From the NCBI RefSeq assembly GCF_001653565.1, contig NZ_LYPB01000077.1, forward strand, positions 62,001 through 126,000: a DNA stretch of 64,000 bases. The letters run 5' to 3'. How positions within the stretch are numbered: the stretch's first letter is position 1; each line of letters opens with the position of its first letter. The DNA is from Paenibacillus oryzisoli. Lineage in GTDB: Bacteria; Bacillota; Bacilli; Paenibacillales; NBRC-103111. A program made the translations under genes and the position numbers. Below the pieces are notes generated by a model. The model saw only the letters and a list, made by a program, of their open reading frames with translations, did not search any database and was not told where the DNA came from. This document shows, piece after piece, positions 41,212-51,185 of this stretch.

Positions 41212-42396
41212 ATGAGTTATCAGAACGTCAGTAATCCGCCATCTCTCCCATGGGACCTTGCTGCCCTCTATCAGGTGCCGATTCAAGTTTCCATGCCCGA
41301 AATGGAAGAGGACAAGATTAAAGCCATCATGTATGAAGCACTGCCGTACCAAAGAAAGCAGACACGCGTATTCGCATATTACGGGATACCCGATACACCA
41401 ACAGGGACCAAGGTACCAGGCGTAGTTCTCGTACATGGAGGCGGGGGTACTGCATTCAAAGAATGGGTACAGCTTTGGAACGACCGGGGATACGCCGCTA
41501 TCGCCATGGATCTGGAAGGACACCTTCCATTATCCAAGGATGAGGAAGGTGTAAGGCCAGTCCACGCATGGAGCGGACCCTCTCGGCAAGGCGAATTTGC
41601 CGATTATGAAAGCCCGGTGGAGGATCAGTGGATGTTCCATGCCGTTGCCAACGTGATTCTTGCCCATTCGATCCTGCGTTCCTTCGAAAGCGTAGCAACG
41701 GATGGAATCGGTTTGCATGGGATATCATGGGGAGGAATCGTGACCGGTATTGTTGCAGGTGTGGATGAACGATTCTCTTTTGCTATTCCCGTCTATGGGT
41801 GCGGTTATTTATTCGAATCGAGCAATAAGTATGGGGAGAGCTTCCAGCAAATGCCGCTTTCTTATGCTCAGAAGATAAAGCAACTGTGGGACCCTTCAGC
41901 ATATTTCGATCGTATTAAGATTCCCATGCTATGGGTGAATTGGAGCCATGATCCTCATTTTCCGCTTCACTTATTTAGCAAATCGTATCAAGCATCTCGT
42001 AATGGCAACATGAAGTCCAGCCTTAGCATTCATTTCGGACTAAGACACTCGCATGCAGCGGGATGGAAACCTGCTGAGATATATGCCTTTGCGGATCACA
42101 TAACGAAGGGCGGGCGCGCACTGCCACAAATTCTACGAGAAGAAGTGACCGTGAGAGAAGTAGTAGTCGTATTTAGGTCAGAGATTCCCATTGTGAAGGC
42201 AGAGCTGCGATATGCGACAGAGAAATCAGACTGGTTTGAGATGGAATGGCTTACGAAGGAAGCACACATCGCATGTGGTCCCAATGAAATTCGCGCATAT
42301 CTTGAGGAAAATACGTCTGCGTATTTTATTCAAATTACAGATGAACGCGGTTACATCGTGAGTACTCCTGTGCATATCTTTACACACCTCAACTAA
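41212..42396 (+). CDS. Alpha/beta-hydrolase, possible carbohydrate esterase
   Basis: A 394-aa cytoplasmic protein. The alpha/beta-hydrolase core is plain: oxyanion region VLVHGGGGTAF, nucleophile elbow GISWGG with Ser, an acidic residue near WSHDPHF and a His near LRHSHAAGW. A small beta domain forms the last about 80 residues. The setting among glycosidase and sugar-uptake genes suggests removal of acetyl or similar groups from imported oligosaccharides, as in acetylxylan esterases; a peptidase-like role cannot be excluded. GGAAGGAG precedes ATG 41212; the upstream in-frame TTG (41176) has no ribosome site. Confidence 0.75.
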   Translation: MSYQNVSNPPSLPWDLAALYQVPIQVSMPEMEEDKIKAIMYEALPYQRKQTRVFAYYGIPDTPTGTKVPGVVLVHGGGGTAFKEWVQLWNDRGYAAIAMDLEGHLPLSKDEEGVRPVHAWSGPSRQGEFADYESPVEDQWMFHAVANVILAHSILRSFESVATDGIGLHGISWGGIVTGIVAGVDERFSFAIPVYGCGYLFESSNKYGESFQQMPLSYAQKIKQLWDPSAYFDRIKIPMLWVNWSHDPHFPLHLFSKSYQASRNGNMKSSLSIHFGLRHSHAAGWKPAEIYAFADHITKGGRALPQILREEVTVREVVVVFRSEIPIVKAELRYATEKSDWFEMEWLTKEAHIACGPNEIRAYLEENTSAYFIQITDERGYIVSTPVHIFTHLN

Positions 42397-42445
42397 CCAT
42401 TTTCAAAACAAACACAAGTTAAGTGTAAAAAAATACATGTCCTTC

Positions 42446-42476
42446 GGTTATTTGGAAGATTAAGATGGGAATAACC
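42446..42476 (+). promoter_or_regulatory. Inverted repeat before a binding-protein gene
   Basis: GGTTATT (42446-42452) and AATAACC (42470-42476) form an exact 7-bp inverted repeat with a 17-nt interval, 38 nt before the start codon. It could be an operator or a leader hairpin. No clear -10 box was seen. Confidence 0.3.
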
Positions 42477-42514
42477 AAGTGAAACTTGAGAAATTTTGAA
42501 AAAGAGGTGGGCAT

Positions 42515-44077
42515 GTGAAACCAATATGGGGTAAAGTAGGGCTCGGTGTCTTGGCGATTAGCGTTATTTCAGGATGCAGTAGTGAGGTTACACAGAAGAG
42601 CAGTGAAGAGACTGCAAAGGTTAATGAGAAGTTGAAATTCTCCATGTCAATAACAACATCTGGGAATAAATACGCCGAGAAATCAGCAGATGTCAATAAA
42701 GAAAAGTGGGTGATGAAGCTCGAAGAATTGACCAAAGCGGACTTAGACCTTCGCATGATTCCACTCAAAGATTTTGATTCCAAAATGTCCTTGATGTTTT
42801 CATCTAATGATATTCCTGATGTCGTCCAGAATGTTGGAGGTGCCACCACAAAAGGCATGTCCGGTTCTGTGGAAGCCGGTGTGTTCATGCCGCTTGATGA
42901 TCTATTGAAACAATATGCACCGAATATTATGAAAGCGGTACCGAAAGAGGCGTGGCAGGAAACGAGCTTCAATGGGAAAATATACGGCATACCCTCTTGG
43001 CTATCCAATCCATCCAGGCGTGCGACATTCATTCGAGCTGATCTGTTAGCCCAAACGGGTTTAGCGGCGCCGAAAACGGTTGATGAATTCTTGAATGTCA
43101 TGCGAGCTTTTAAAAAGATTGGGGTTGAAAATCCCTACCAACTACGTGAGAACTTCAAATATGCGGATACCATACTGGGAGCTTATGATGTCTTACCGTC
43201 CCAATTCGAAGTACAGGGAGACCAAGTGGTCCCCAAATTTTTTGATGTAGACAATATGTCGAAAGCGCTTCAAGCGTACAAAGCCATGTTCGATGAAGGA
43301 TTAATACCGAAGGATTTTGCCTCTATTTCCTCTACGGACTATGGCAAAAACATTGATGCCGGAAAAGTCGGGATGTGGTCCGCCAACGCGGCGGGACTAT
43401 CCAATTATCGCAATAAAGTGAAAACGGCCGTTCCGACTGCTCAAATTGACATTATTTCATCGCCGCGCGGACCTGAGAATTGGGGAGGCCACATGCTGTA
43501 TTCAAGTATTAACACATCCTACTACTTGAATAGTAAGGTATCGAAGGAGAAAGCGATTAAAATCATTCAATTCTTTGAATGGATGACGACACCGGAAGCT
43601 GAAAAATATTTCTCATTCGGTATTGAAGGCGAAACGTACACGATGGAGAATGGCAAAGTGAAGTTTACGCCGCCAACCAAACCAGAAGAGATCGATGAGG
43701 ATGGATTCCGAAGCATGTTCTGGTTCGTCCATGACGCGAAATACAATAAGGCAAGAGAAGAGTTGACGCCCGAAGGTCGAGATATGATTCAATATTTAGA
43801 TACGGTTGTCTCCAAAGAAGGTCTAGGATCAGTTCGTTTTGTACCGGGGCTTGAAACCTTCTCCAGATATCCAGATTTGGCGCCAATCGGAGATGATGTC
43901 GGTCCTAAACAGATCATTGACCATATGATCAAAATGATTTATGGCAAAGAGCCGATTTCAGACTGGCCGAAAGTCATAGAAGAATACAAGAGCAAAGGCG
44001 GAAACGAGATTCTTAAAGAAGCTAACGAGCGTTATAAAAAGGGTTCAGGTGTGATCGTTTCAAGCAATCGAAAATAG
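42515..44077 (+). CDS. Sugar-binding lipoprotein (LplA type)
   Basis: A 520-aa extracellular binding protein with lipobox VISGC (Cys21). The body has the features of the large LplA-type binding proteins (FSSNDIPDVVQNVGG, MPLDDLLKQYAPNI, TGLAAPKTVDEFLNVM). It uses a GTG start at 42515 after GAGGTGGG; the ATG two bases earlier is out of frame. It stands before the broken GH95 gene and probably works with the permeases at 49161 and 50143. Confidence 0.92.
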   Translation: MKPIWGKVGLGVLAISVISGCSSEVTQKSSEETAKVNEKLKFSMSITTSGNKYAEKSADVNKEKWVMKLEELTKADLDLRMIPLKDFDSKMSLMFSSNDIPDVVQNVGGATTKGMSGSVEAGVFMPLDDLLKQYAPNIMKAVPKEAWQETSFNGKIYGIPSWLSNPSRRATFIRADLLAQTGLAAPKTVDEFLNVMRAFKKIGVENPYQLRENFKYADTILGAYDVLPSQFEVQGDQVVPKFFDVDNMSKALQAYKAMFDEGLIPKDFASISSTDYGKNIDAGKVGMWSANAAGLSNYRNKVKTAVPTAQIDIISSPRGPENWGGHMLYSSINTSYYLNSKVSKEKAIKIIQFFEWMTTPEAEKYFSFGIEGETYTMENGKVKFTPPTKPEEIDEDGFRSMFWFVHDAKYNKAREELTPEGRDMIQYLDTVVSKEGLGSVRFVPGLETFSRYPDLAPIGDDVGPKQIIDHMIKMIYGKEPISDWPKVIEEYKSKGGNEILKEANERYKKGSGVIVSSNRK

Positions 44078-44162
44078 CTGCCAAAATGATGGAAAGTATT
44101 TGTTTGGTCTTCCGAGCAAGTGCTTTTTCGTTCTTAATGCCCAAAGACAAGGAGGATACATC

Positions 44163-46330
44163 ATGAACGCGAAACATCTCATCTCAATGAACTATCCGGC
44201 TTCCTGGTGGCGTTCATTATGGCGGGAAGCACTGCCTTCCGGTAACGGTAAGATTGGAGCGGCTGTCTATGGAGGGGTTCATGAAGAGACAGTTCTGCTG
44301 AATCATGAGGACCTGTGGTGGGGTGGTGTAACGATGCCGCTGCCGGATGTTTGTGAACGGTTAGCTGAGACAAGACGCTTACTAAATGAAGGTCAGGCTC
44401 ATGAGGCAGACAAATTATTGTCAAATTCGCTAAAAGATCTCGGTTACCAACCCAAACTAGCTTCCCCTCTGCCACTTGGAGATCTTAAGATATTCATGCC
44501 CACGCGACGAGCATTTCGCTCGTATAAACGAACCTTGCAAATGGAGAGCGGAGAAGTGTCCGTTAGTTGGACAGATGGGGATACCCGTTATAAGCGAAGA
44601 TTGTTCGTATCTCGAACAGCGGATGCCGTCGTTATGGATATTCGCAAATGGGGGCCGCATTCGATTGAAGCAAGGTTACGCATGCAGCTTCATGATAAAC
44701 GAGATTATCGGAAGTCAGGCATTGTGTTCCCCGAAGGAGAAGAAATGAAATCAGAGGGTGACACCCTATATTATGCCGCTCAACATCCGGACGGGGGTGA
44801 TTTCGGAGGGGTAGCCCGCGTCATCCATCAGGGAGGACGCCTAGATTATCGTCAGGAAGGTATAACTGTTAAGAACGCGGAGTCAGTGTTGGTGGTAATC
44901 AAGCTATTTACTGGGGGAAATAGACAAGAGGAATGGCGCAGATTGGATGAAGAGCTGAACGAGCTTCCAATGTGCTATGATACCTTGCTTTCAGCGCATG
45001 TGCTTGAACATGGCCGCTTGTTTCACGCGATGGAGTTTGACATTGAAGCCTTAGGAAGGGAACTCTCCAACGAAGAGTTGCTGATGCAAGCTTATCAAGG
45101 AGAAACACCAGATGCACTTATTGAGAAAATGTGGGCGTATGGACGATATTTGCTCATTTCTAGCTCACGTGCGGAAGGGCAACCCTGTCATTTATATGGT
45201 TTATGGTTTGGCGATTATGATGCTGTTTGGGCCACATTATTCATTGGACCGGTGGAGCGGGATGGGTCAGCCAACATTATTATGATTATTACCTGCATAC
45301 GGGAGATTTGGTATTTTTGCGAGAGAGGGCACTTCCGTTTATGCGGGAGGCGGCTTTGTTCTATGAAGACTTTTTTACGATGGATGATGATGGACACTGG
45401 ATGAGTTCCCCTTCCAATTCACCGGAAAATACACCGGGAAATTATTGGAAGGGCCCTGGCAGCTCAATGGGAACCACGATGAATGCGACGATGGACTTTG
45501 CCATTGCCAAGGAACTTCTGACACACCTCATCGAAGGGGCGCAGCTAACTGGGATGTATCTGGAAGACATTTCGACCTGGCGGCAAATGCTTGAACGAAT
45601 CCCACCATACCAGCTAACAGAGGATGGCGCCGTTAGAGAATGGATGCATCCTTATTTTGAGGAAAATGATCATCACCGCCATGAATCGCATGTATACCCT
45701 GTATTTCCGGGAACAGAGGTGACGCGCGAGAGCGATCCTATTCTTTACAAAGCTTTCGTTACATCTATTGAGAAACGCTTAGGATTGGGACTGAAAGAAC
45801 AATCGGGCTGGTCACTGGCGCATATGGCGAACAATTATGCACGAATGGGTCAAGGCGATTCAGCACTCGAATGTTTGGAAACATTAGCCCGATCCTGCGT
45901 CATGAACAATCTAATTACCCTGCATAATGACTGGCGCGGTATGGGAATTGGTGTTGACATGGATTGGGCACCCGTACAGCTCGATGCCAATATGGGATGG
46001 ACTTCAGCGATTCAGGAGATGCTGCTCTTCTCGATTCCCGGTGAGCTTCATATTTTGCCTGCGCTGCCTGTTCGTTGGAGAAAAGGAAAAGCGGGTCCAT
46101 TGCTTGCGCGTGGTGGAGTCGAGTGCACCTTAGAGTGGGACGTTTCGAAGCAGCGGCTCGATATCATGCTTCGCTCAACCAATGGATGCAAACCAATAGA
46201 TCTAGTATTGCCTGAAGCGGCTGAGGGACTAAGAGACAGCTCGGACCCATTTGAATTGAAGCTGAGGCAAGTAGCGGTCTCGGAAGCTCCACTTCATTTA
46301 TCAGTCATACTTAAGCGTGTGGAGGCATGA
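44163..46330 (+). pseudogene. Broken GH95-family alpha-fucosidase-like gene (frameshift and internal deletion)
   Basis: Two frames together encode a GH95-type protein. The first (44163 to about 45239) gives the N-terminal domain, with YPASWWRSLWREALPSGNGK and HEDLWWGG, up to HLYGLWFGDYDAVW. The second (from about 45229 to 46330), in another frame, continues with HWTGGAGWVSQHYYDYYL and the later GH95 blocks SPSNSPENTPGNYW, HRHESHVYPVFPG and LDANMGW. The stretch normally between them, including the Asn-x-Asn...QMNYW block with catalytic residues, is absent. A deletion of 3n+1 bases, roughly 80-90 codons, explains both the gap and the frame change. AAGGAGG precedes ATG 44163. The protein is unlikely to be active. 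The regulator gene follows 3 nt after the remnant, so transcription of the operon is probably intact. Confidence 0.75.
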
Positions 46331-46333
46331 AGG

Positions 46334-47350
46334 ATGAAAGTACTGATTGTGGATGATGAACCGATAATTCGCAGCGGGATGATGAAAATGGTACAACAAT
46401 ATACGCAACCGTTTCAAACGATTGAGACAGCGAATAACGGACTCGAGGCAATCGATCGGTTTAGCCAATTTGAGCCGGACCTACTCATTACGGATATCCG
46501 TATGCCCAAAATGGACGGATTGGAGCTTTGTCGAATCCTGCATACTAGTCATCCTAATTTACTAAAGATTGTCATTTCCGGCTATAACGATTTTGAGTAT
46601 GCACAGAAGTGTTTGTCTTACGGGGTTAAGCACTATTTGTTGAAACCAGTTACACCGCCTGATTTACACGATATATTCGATCAGATTCTCAAGCTGCATG
46701 CGCAAAGCTGCCTATCGATTTCAAAATATGTAGCGTGGATTGAACGTATAAAAGGGAGCGTTTGGTCGCTGCAGATGGATGAAATGTCTCGACTCCTGGC
46801 GGAGTGGCGAGAAAGCTGCAGCTTGTTAACTATCAATCAAATAAAACATCTATTGGATGAAGTATTGCATCTTTTGGATAACTATTTTCAAGAAAAGAAA
46901 CAATTTAACATGCCAGGTTTGCAAGAACCGTTAAGTGCTGCTACAAGAGAGGATCTATATATCCTGTTTGAGTGTCGCATGAGAGCGTTGATGAAGGAAC
47001 TGCAATGTTCACGACAAGGAAATTACAAGGATCCGATGGAAGAAGCGAAGGTCTACATCGATACGCGATTATCTGTGGAGGTCACGCTAGCGGAGGTAGC
47101 GGATTTGATCGGAATTTCTCCCTCCTATTTCAGTACGTTGTTTAGAAAGATGACGGGCGAAACGTTTGTTAGCTATCGGATGAATAAAAGGATGGAGAAA
47201 GCGAGGGACTTGTTGTCCATCCCACATAAACGAACGTTTGATATTGCCATTGAAGTTGGCTATGAAGATTATCCGCATTTTACAAAAACGTTTAAGAAGA
47301 TTTATGGCGTGTCTCCGTCGGAATACCGTAGCTCCATGGGGATTAAATGA
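46334..47350 (+). CDS. Response regulator with AraC domain (short YesN type)
   Basis: A 338-aa regulator, shorter than the 514-518-aa regulators earlier in the window because the middle region is reduced. Receiver with VDDEP, Asp54 in ITDIRMPKM and Lys in LLKPV; C-terminal AraC motifs (VTLAEVADLIGISPSYFSTL and IAIEVGYEDYPHFTKTFKKI). GGAGG lies 8 nt before ATG 46334. It overlaps the kinase gene by ATGA. It is a close relative of the regulator at 51186. Confidence 0.93.
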   Translation: MKVLIVDDEPIIRSGMMKMVQQYTQPFQTIETANNGLEAIDRFSQFEPDLLITDIRMPKMDGLELCRILHTSHPNLLKIVISGYNDFEYAQKCLSYGVKHYLLKPVTPPDLHDIFDQILKLHAQSCLSISKYVAWIERIKGSVWSLQMDEMSRLLAEWRESCSLLTINQIKHLLDEVLHLLDNYFQEKKQFNMPGLQEPLSAATREDLYILFECRMRALMKELQCSRQGNYKDPMEEAKVYIDTRLSVEVTLAEVADLIGISPSYFSTLFRKMTGETFVSYRMNKRMEKARDLLSIPHKRTFDIAIEVGYEDYPHFTKTFKKIYGVSPSEYRSSMGIK

Positions 47351-49146
47351 GAAATTTCAATTTATATCAAAAGTTGTTTCTATCCTACCTCGTCGTTATT
47401 CTAATTTCGTTAACCAGTGTTGGTTACTTTTCGTATATAGCCTCTTCGCGTGAGTTGGAACACATTGTTGAGAAACAGTTAACACAAGTCGTAGGTAATG
47501 CGGTGTATCATACGGACTATTATATTCGCGCCTATGAGCGCGCAATGGTGTCTCTCCTCAGCAATAATGATGTCAAACGATTCATTGATTTACCAGAAGG
47601 GGAGATTGGATATCCGTATTACGAACTTCGTAAACTGGTTAAAGAAGTTGGCATCGAACCTATTTTTATAAGAAATCCAGAAATTACTGACATCTTTTTG
47701 ATGAATTTCAATGGTAACGCCATGTATGTTTACAACGGGATTAACGCGGGTTCGTTTACGAAGGAGCAAGTAAAAGAGCAGCTAGACTATTTCCGAAATA
47801 ATACGACGACGGATGGGAGTTTGGTCGTACTTAATCATAGTATTTTACCGGAGCAAACCAATCAGACACTGACACTGGTTCGCCGTATTCGCGGACTTTC
47901 TTCGACTGAACTTAAGGGTGTTCTCGCCATTGAGTTGAGAGCCTCGGAGCTTTCTGAGTTATGGAAGGGTATTGATTTAGAGAGCGACGGTTATTTCTTT
48001 ATTACCGATGGCAATGGGAACTATGTCTACCATCCGAATGCTGCGCAGATCGGCAAAGGGATGCAGGAAGCGATTCATCAACAGGTTGTCGAAGCTGGAG
48101 CTCATGCATTTACCTCTACGATTGATGGGAAATCACGCATGTTTATGAGTCGACGCTCCCAATATGGCAATTGGCGGCTTGTCGTATCCATGTCCGTAGA
48201 TGAATTGCATAAACCAACAGACACGATACGTACGACAACGCTTATCGTTGGTGGTTTTACACTCATTCTCGCCCTATGGCTTGCCATCAGGTTCGGCAAG
48301 TCGATCACGGGCCCGATACGCAAACTAAAAAGTGCGATGCGTGAAACTGAGAAAGGAAACTGGGTCATGCTGCCGCTTCCCAATCACCGTGATGAAATTG
48401 TAGAGCTAATTAATCGCTATAATCTGATGGTCAGTCGACTAGCAGAGCTTGTTGATGAAGTCTATCAGGCCGAGTTAAGGGATCAGGAAAATCGAATTGA
48501 ACGTCAGAAAGCTGAGTTACAATCGCTGCAGCTTCAAATTAATCCTCACTTTTTGTATAACACGTTAGAAACGATTGTTTGCTATGCGGTTATTAAGGAT
48601 AGTAAGGAAATCTATGAGATCGTGAAGGCAATGGCCTATATGCTTCGCTATTCTGTACAAACCCATTTGGAAGAAATCACGGTAGCTAATGAACTTAAAC
48701 ATGTCCTGCACTACTTACTCGTGATGAAACATCGAATCGGACGAGAGTTTGATATGGAAGTGGACATTGATCCGGCGTATTTGCTGCGTCATATGGTGCG
48801 GTTAACACTTCAACCGTTAGTAGAAAATACGTTTCAGCATGCTTTTGCGGACGGAGTGGAGGACCACCATTATATACGTGTTCACGCGGGTGAAGACGAT
48901 GCGCTTTTTTGGATCAGCGTAGAGGATAACGGAGTAGGGATTGAAGAAGTGAGGCTGCGAGAATTGCGCGAAAAGCTTAGTGAAAACCGGCTTGCTGAGA
49001 GCGGGCGGACGAAAGGGATCGGTGGTATTGGTATCGTTAACGTGCACCGTCGCATTCAGATGGTGTTCGGCGAGCAGTATGGGTTGCAGATCGTCAGCGA
49101 GATAGGCCAAGGAACGAAGATTATGATGTTGATGCCAAAAAAATGA
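47347..49146 (+). CDS. YesM-type sensor histidine kinase
   Basis: A 599-aa kinase coupled by a 4-nt overlap to its regulator. Membrane segments at about residues 10-30 and 295-315 enclose a Cache-like sensor domain (DGYFFITDGNGNYVYHPN). HAMP follows, then His401 in INPHFLYNTLETIVCYAV, LQPLVENTFQHAF, VEDNGVGI and GIGIVNVHRRI. The next permease start overlaps or directly follows its stop. It is closely related to the kinase at 52211. Confidence 0.93.
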   Translation: MRNFNLYQKLFLSYLVVILISLTSVGYFSYIASSRELEHIVEKQLTQVVGNAVYHTDYYIRAYERAMVSLLSNNDVKRFIDLPEGEIGYPYYELRKLVKEVGIEPIFIRNPEITDIFLMNFNGNAMYVYNGINAGSFTKEQVKEQLDYFRNNTTTDGSLVVLNHSILPEQTNQTLTLVRRIRGLSSTELKGVLAIELRASELSELWKGIDLESDGYFFITDGNGNYVYHPNAAQIGKGMQEAIHQQVVEAGAHAFTSTIDGKSRMFMSRRSQYGNWRLVVSMSVDELHKPTDTIRTTTLIVGGFTLILALWLAIRFGKSITGPIRKLKSAMRETEKGNWVMLPLPNHRDEIVELINRYNLMVSRLAELVDEVYQAELRDQENRIERQKAELQSLQLQINPHFLYNTLETIVCYAVIKDSKEIYEIVKAMAYMLRYSVQTHLEEITVANELKHVLHYLLVMKHRIGREFDMEVDIDPAYLLRHMVRLTLQPLVENTFQHAFADGVEDHHYIRVHAGEDDALFWISVEDNGVGIEEVRLRELREKLSENRLAESGRTKGIGGIGIVNVHRRIQMVFGEQYGLQIVSEIGQGTKIMMLMPKK

Positions 49147-49160
49147 AAGGAGCTAATCGA

Positions 49161-50117
49161 ATGGCTTCGAAAACGGACATCTCTGGCGAAAAACAGTTCC
49201 AGTTTGCGAATGCGCGAGCTCAGCGGGCATTTGTTCAGAAATATTGGCCTTTGTATGTGCTTTCCATTCCAGGACTCTTGTATTTTGCCTTGTTTAAGTA
49301 TATCCCTTTGTTCGGTTCCTCCATTGCTTTTCAAAATTATAATATTTTCAAGGGTGTATCCGGCAGCCCTTGGGTAGGTATGGCACATTTCAAACGATTG
49401 TTTACGTATCCAGAGTTTCTGATCATTCTGAAAAATACGCTGTTAATCGGCATGTATGACCTGATATTTGCCTTTCCAGTACCTATCATTCTTGCATTAT
49501 TGCTGAATGAAATTCGGTTCAATGGATATAAGCGGTTAGTGCAAACCGTCATCTACATGCCGCACTTTCTGTCATGGGTCATTGTCGGTGGGATTATTAT
49601 TGGGTTGTTGTCTCCGACAACGGGGATTGTAAATCAAGTGATGGGTTGGTTTCATATCGAGTCCATTTATTTTATGGGCGAGAGCAGTTATATCCGCTCT
49701 ATTCTAATAGGATCTGGGATATGGAAAGACAGCGGATGGGGAACCATTATATATCTTGCTGCCATTGCAGGCATTAACCCAGATTTATATGAAGCGGCAG
49801 AGATCGATGGAGCGGGTAGGTTTCGTCAGGTGATGTCGATTACCTTACCTTCCATTCTCCCTACGATCACCATTCTACTGCTTCTCCAAATCGGACATTT
49901 TATGGATTTCGGTTTTGAACGAGTGTATTTATTTTTGAACCCTCTGAATAGCGAAAACGGAGAAATTTTGGATACCTATGTGTACAGATCTGGTCTGATT
50001 GACCGACAATATAGCTTCACCACCGCGATTGGACTTTTTAAGTCTTTTGTTGGTTTAGCATTGATCATGATCGGTAATACCCTGAGTAAAAAAACGTCGG
50101 GAGAGAGCCTATACTAA
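49161..50117 (+). CDS. Sugar ABC transporter permease (LplB type)
   Basis: A 318-aa membrane channel subunit; EAA motif EAAEIDGAGRFRQVM; the end LSKKTSGESLY is typical of the group. An ATG at 49143 overlaps the kinase stop, but AAAGGAGC at 49146-49153 lies between, so ATG 49161 is preferred. It is transcribed with the regulator and kinase upstream. Confidence 0.92.
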   Translation: MASKTDISGEKQFQFANARAQRAFVQKYWPLYVLSIPGLLYFALFKYIPLFGSSIAFQNYNIFKGVSGSPWVGMAHFKRLFTYPEFLIILKNTLLIGMYDLIFAFPVPIILALLLNEIRFNGYKRLVQTVIYMPHFLSWVIVGGIIIGLLSPTTGIVNQVMGWFHIESIYFMGESSYIRSILIGSGIWKDSGWGTIIYLAAIAGINPDLYEAAEIDGAGRFRQVMSITLPSILPTITILLLLQIGHFMDFGFERVYLFLNPLNSENGEILDTYVYRSGLIDRQYSFTTAIGLFKSFVGLALIMIGNTLSKKTSGESLY

Positions 50118-50142
50118 CATTCGTCAAAAGGAGGTCAGGTAT

Positions 50143-51012
50143 GTGATTTCTACAACTAGTCAGCGAGCTTTTCAGGTAGTTAACATGATGTTACTGTTGA
50201 TGATTGGACTTACGATGCTGCTTCCACTTCTTCATGTGATCGCTCAATCCTTCAGCGACGCTGTTGCAATCAATAACAGACAGGTCAGTCTGTGGCCGGT
50301 GGGATTCACACTTGAGAATTATCATATGATATTGAAGGATTCCACGATCTGGATGGCATTCCGGAATAGTGTGACAATAACGATACTCGGAACGTTGATT
50401 AACTTAGCCGCTACATCAAGTTTAGCGTATCCGCTATCCCGTTCAGAATACGTATTTCGGAAACCTGCCTTGGTGTTTGTTTTGATAACCATGATATTCC
50501 ATGCACCTCTGATTCCGAATTATCTGCTCTTGAAAAATCTGCATATGCTGAATACACTCTGGGTGTTAATGATTCCATCCGCAATCAGCGCTTTTAATCT
50601 ATTCGTTATGCGCTCTTTTTTTATCCATCTTCCAATTGAGCTGTTGGATTCTGCCCGTATTGATGGATGTGGCGAGATGCGGATGATATGGAAGGTCGTA
50701 CTGCCACTGTCCAAACCGGTCATGGCAACAATGGGGATTATGTATGCGGTATCGAATTGGAATATGTATTCACAAGCCCTCTATTATATTGATAAACGCT
50801 CGCTGATTACGCTCCAAGTGCGGTTACGCGAGATTGTTATTACAGATAATATGGGATCATCGGATACAACCTCAGACTTGATGCTCTTGGTCTCACCCGA
50901 GGGATTGAAAATGGCTGTTATCGTCGTTGCTACATTACCAATTCTGTTGGTGTATCCGTTCTTGCAAAAGCATTTCATGAAGGGAATGATGGTTGGGTCT
51001 ATTAAATCGTAG
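50143..51012 (+). CDS. Sugar ABC transporter permease (YtcP type)
   Basis: The 289-aa partner of the LplB-type subunit, with EAA motif DSARIDGCGEMRMIW and C-terminus KHFMKGMMVGSIKS. It starts with GTG at 50143 behind AAGGAGG; the ATG two bases earlier runs straight into a stop. The binding protein of this set is most likely the one at 42515, since none follows here. Confidence 0.92.
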   Translation: MISTTSQRAFQVVNMMLLLMIGLTMLLPLLHVIAQSFSDAVAINNRQVSLWPVGFTLENYHMILKDSTIWMAFRNSVTITILGTLINLAATSSLAYPLSRSEYVFRKPALVFVLITMIFHAPLIPNYLLLKNLHMLNTLWVLMIPSAISAFNLFVMRSFFIHLPIELLDSARIDGCGEMRMIWKVVLPLSKPVMATMGIMYAVSNWNMYSQALYYIDKRSLITLQVRLREIVITDNMGSSDTTSDLMLLVSPEGLKMAVIVVATLPILLVYPFLQKHFMKGMMVGSIKS

Positions 51013-51109
51013 GTTGAGCTGGGGATGGGATATAGTAAAATAAGGAATAGGATCGTAAGAAAACATAATACACGGAGGTGACGGAGAGACGTATAGTGTA
51101 GAAAAAAAG

Positions 51110-51138
51110 TTACTTATGAATTATCACTGTGGTAAAAT
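51110..51138 (+). promoter_or_regulatory. Sigma-A-like promoter of the second regulator/kinase block
   Basis: TTACTT (51110-51115), 17-nt spacer, TAAAAT (51133-51138), 48 nt before the GTG start. No terminator was seen between the preceding permease and this point. Confidence 0.5.
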
Positions 51139-51185
51139 ATGCACAAGGATTTTATAACCTAGCGTACAGAGGGAGTGCTTGCAAA

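Noticed and set aside
42460..43101. A 213-codon antisense frame over the binding-protein gene at 42515
   Set aside because: It lies entirely opposite a clear lipoprotein gene and its upstream region, has no recognisable domain, and is best explained as a shadow of codon structure.
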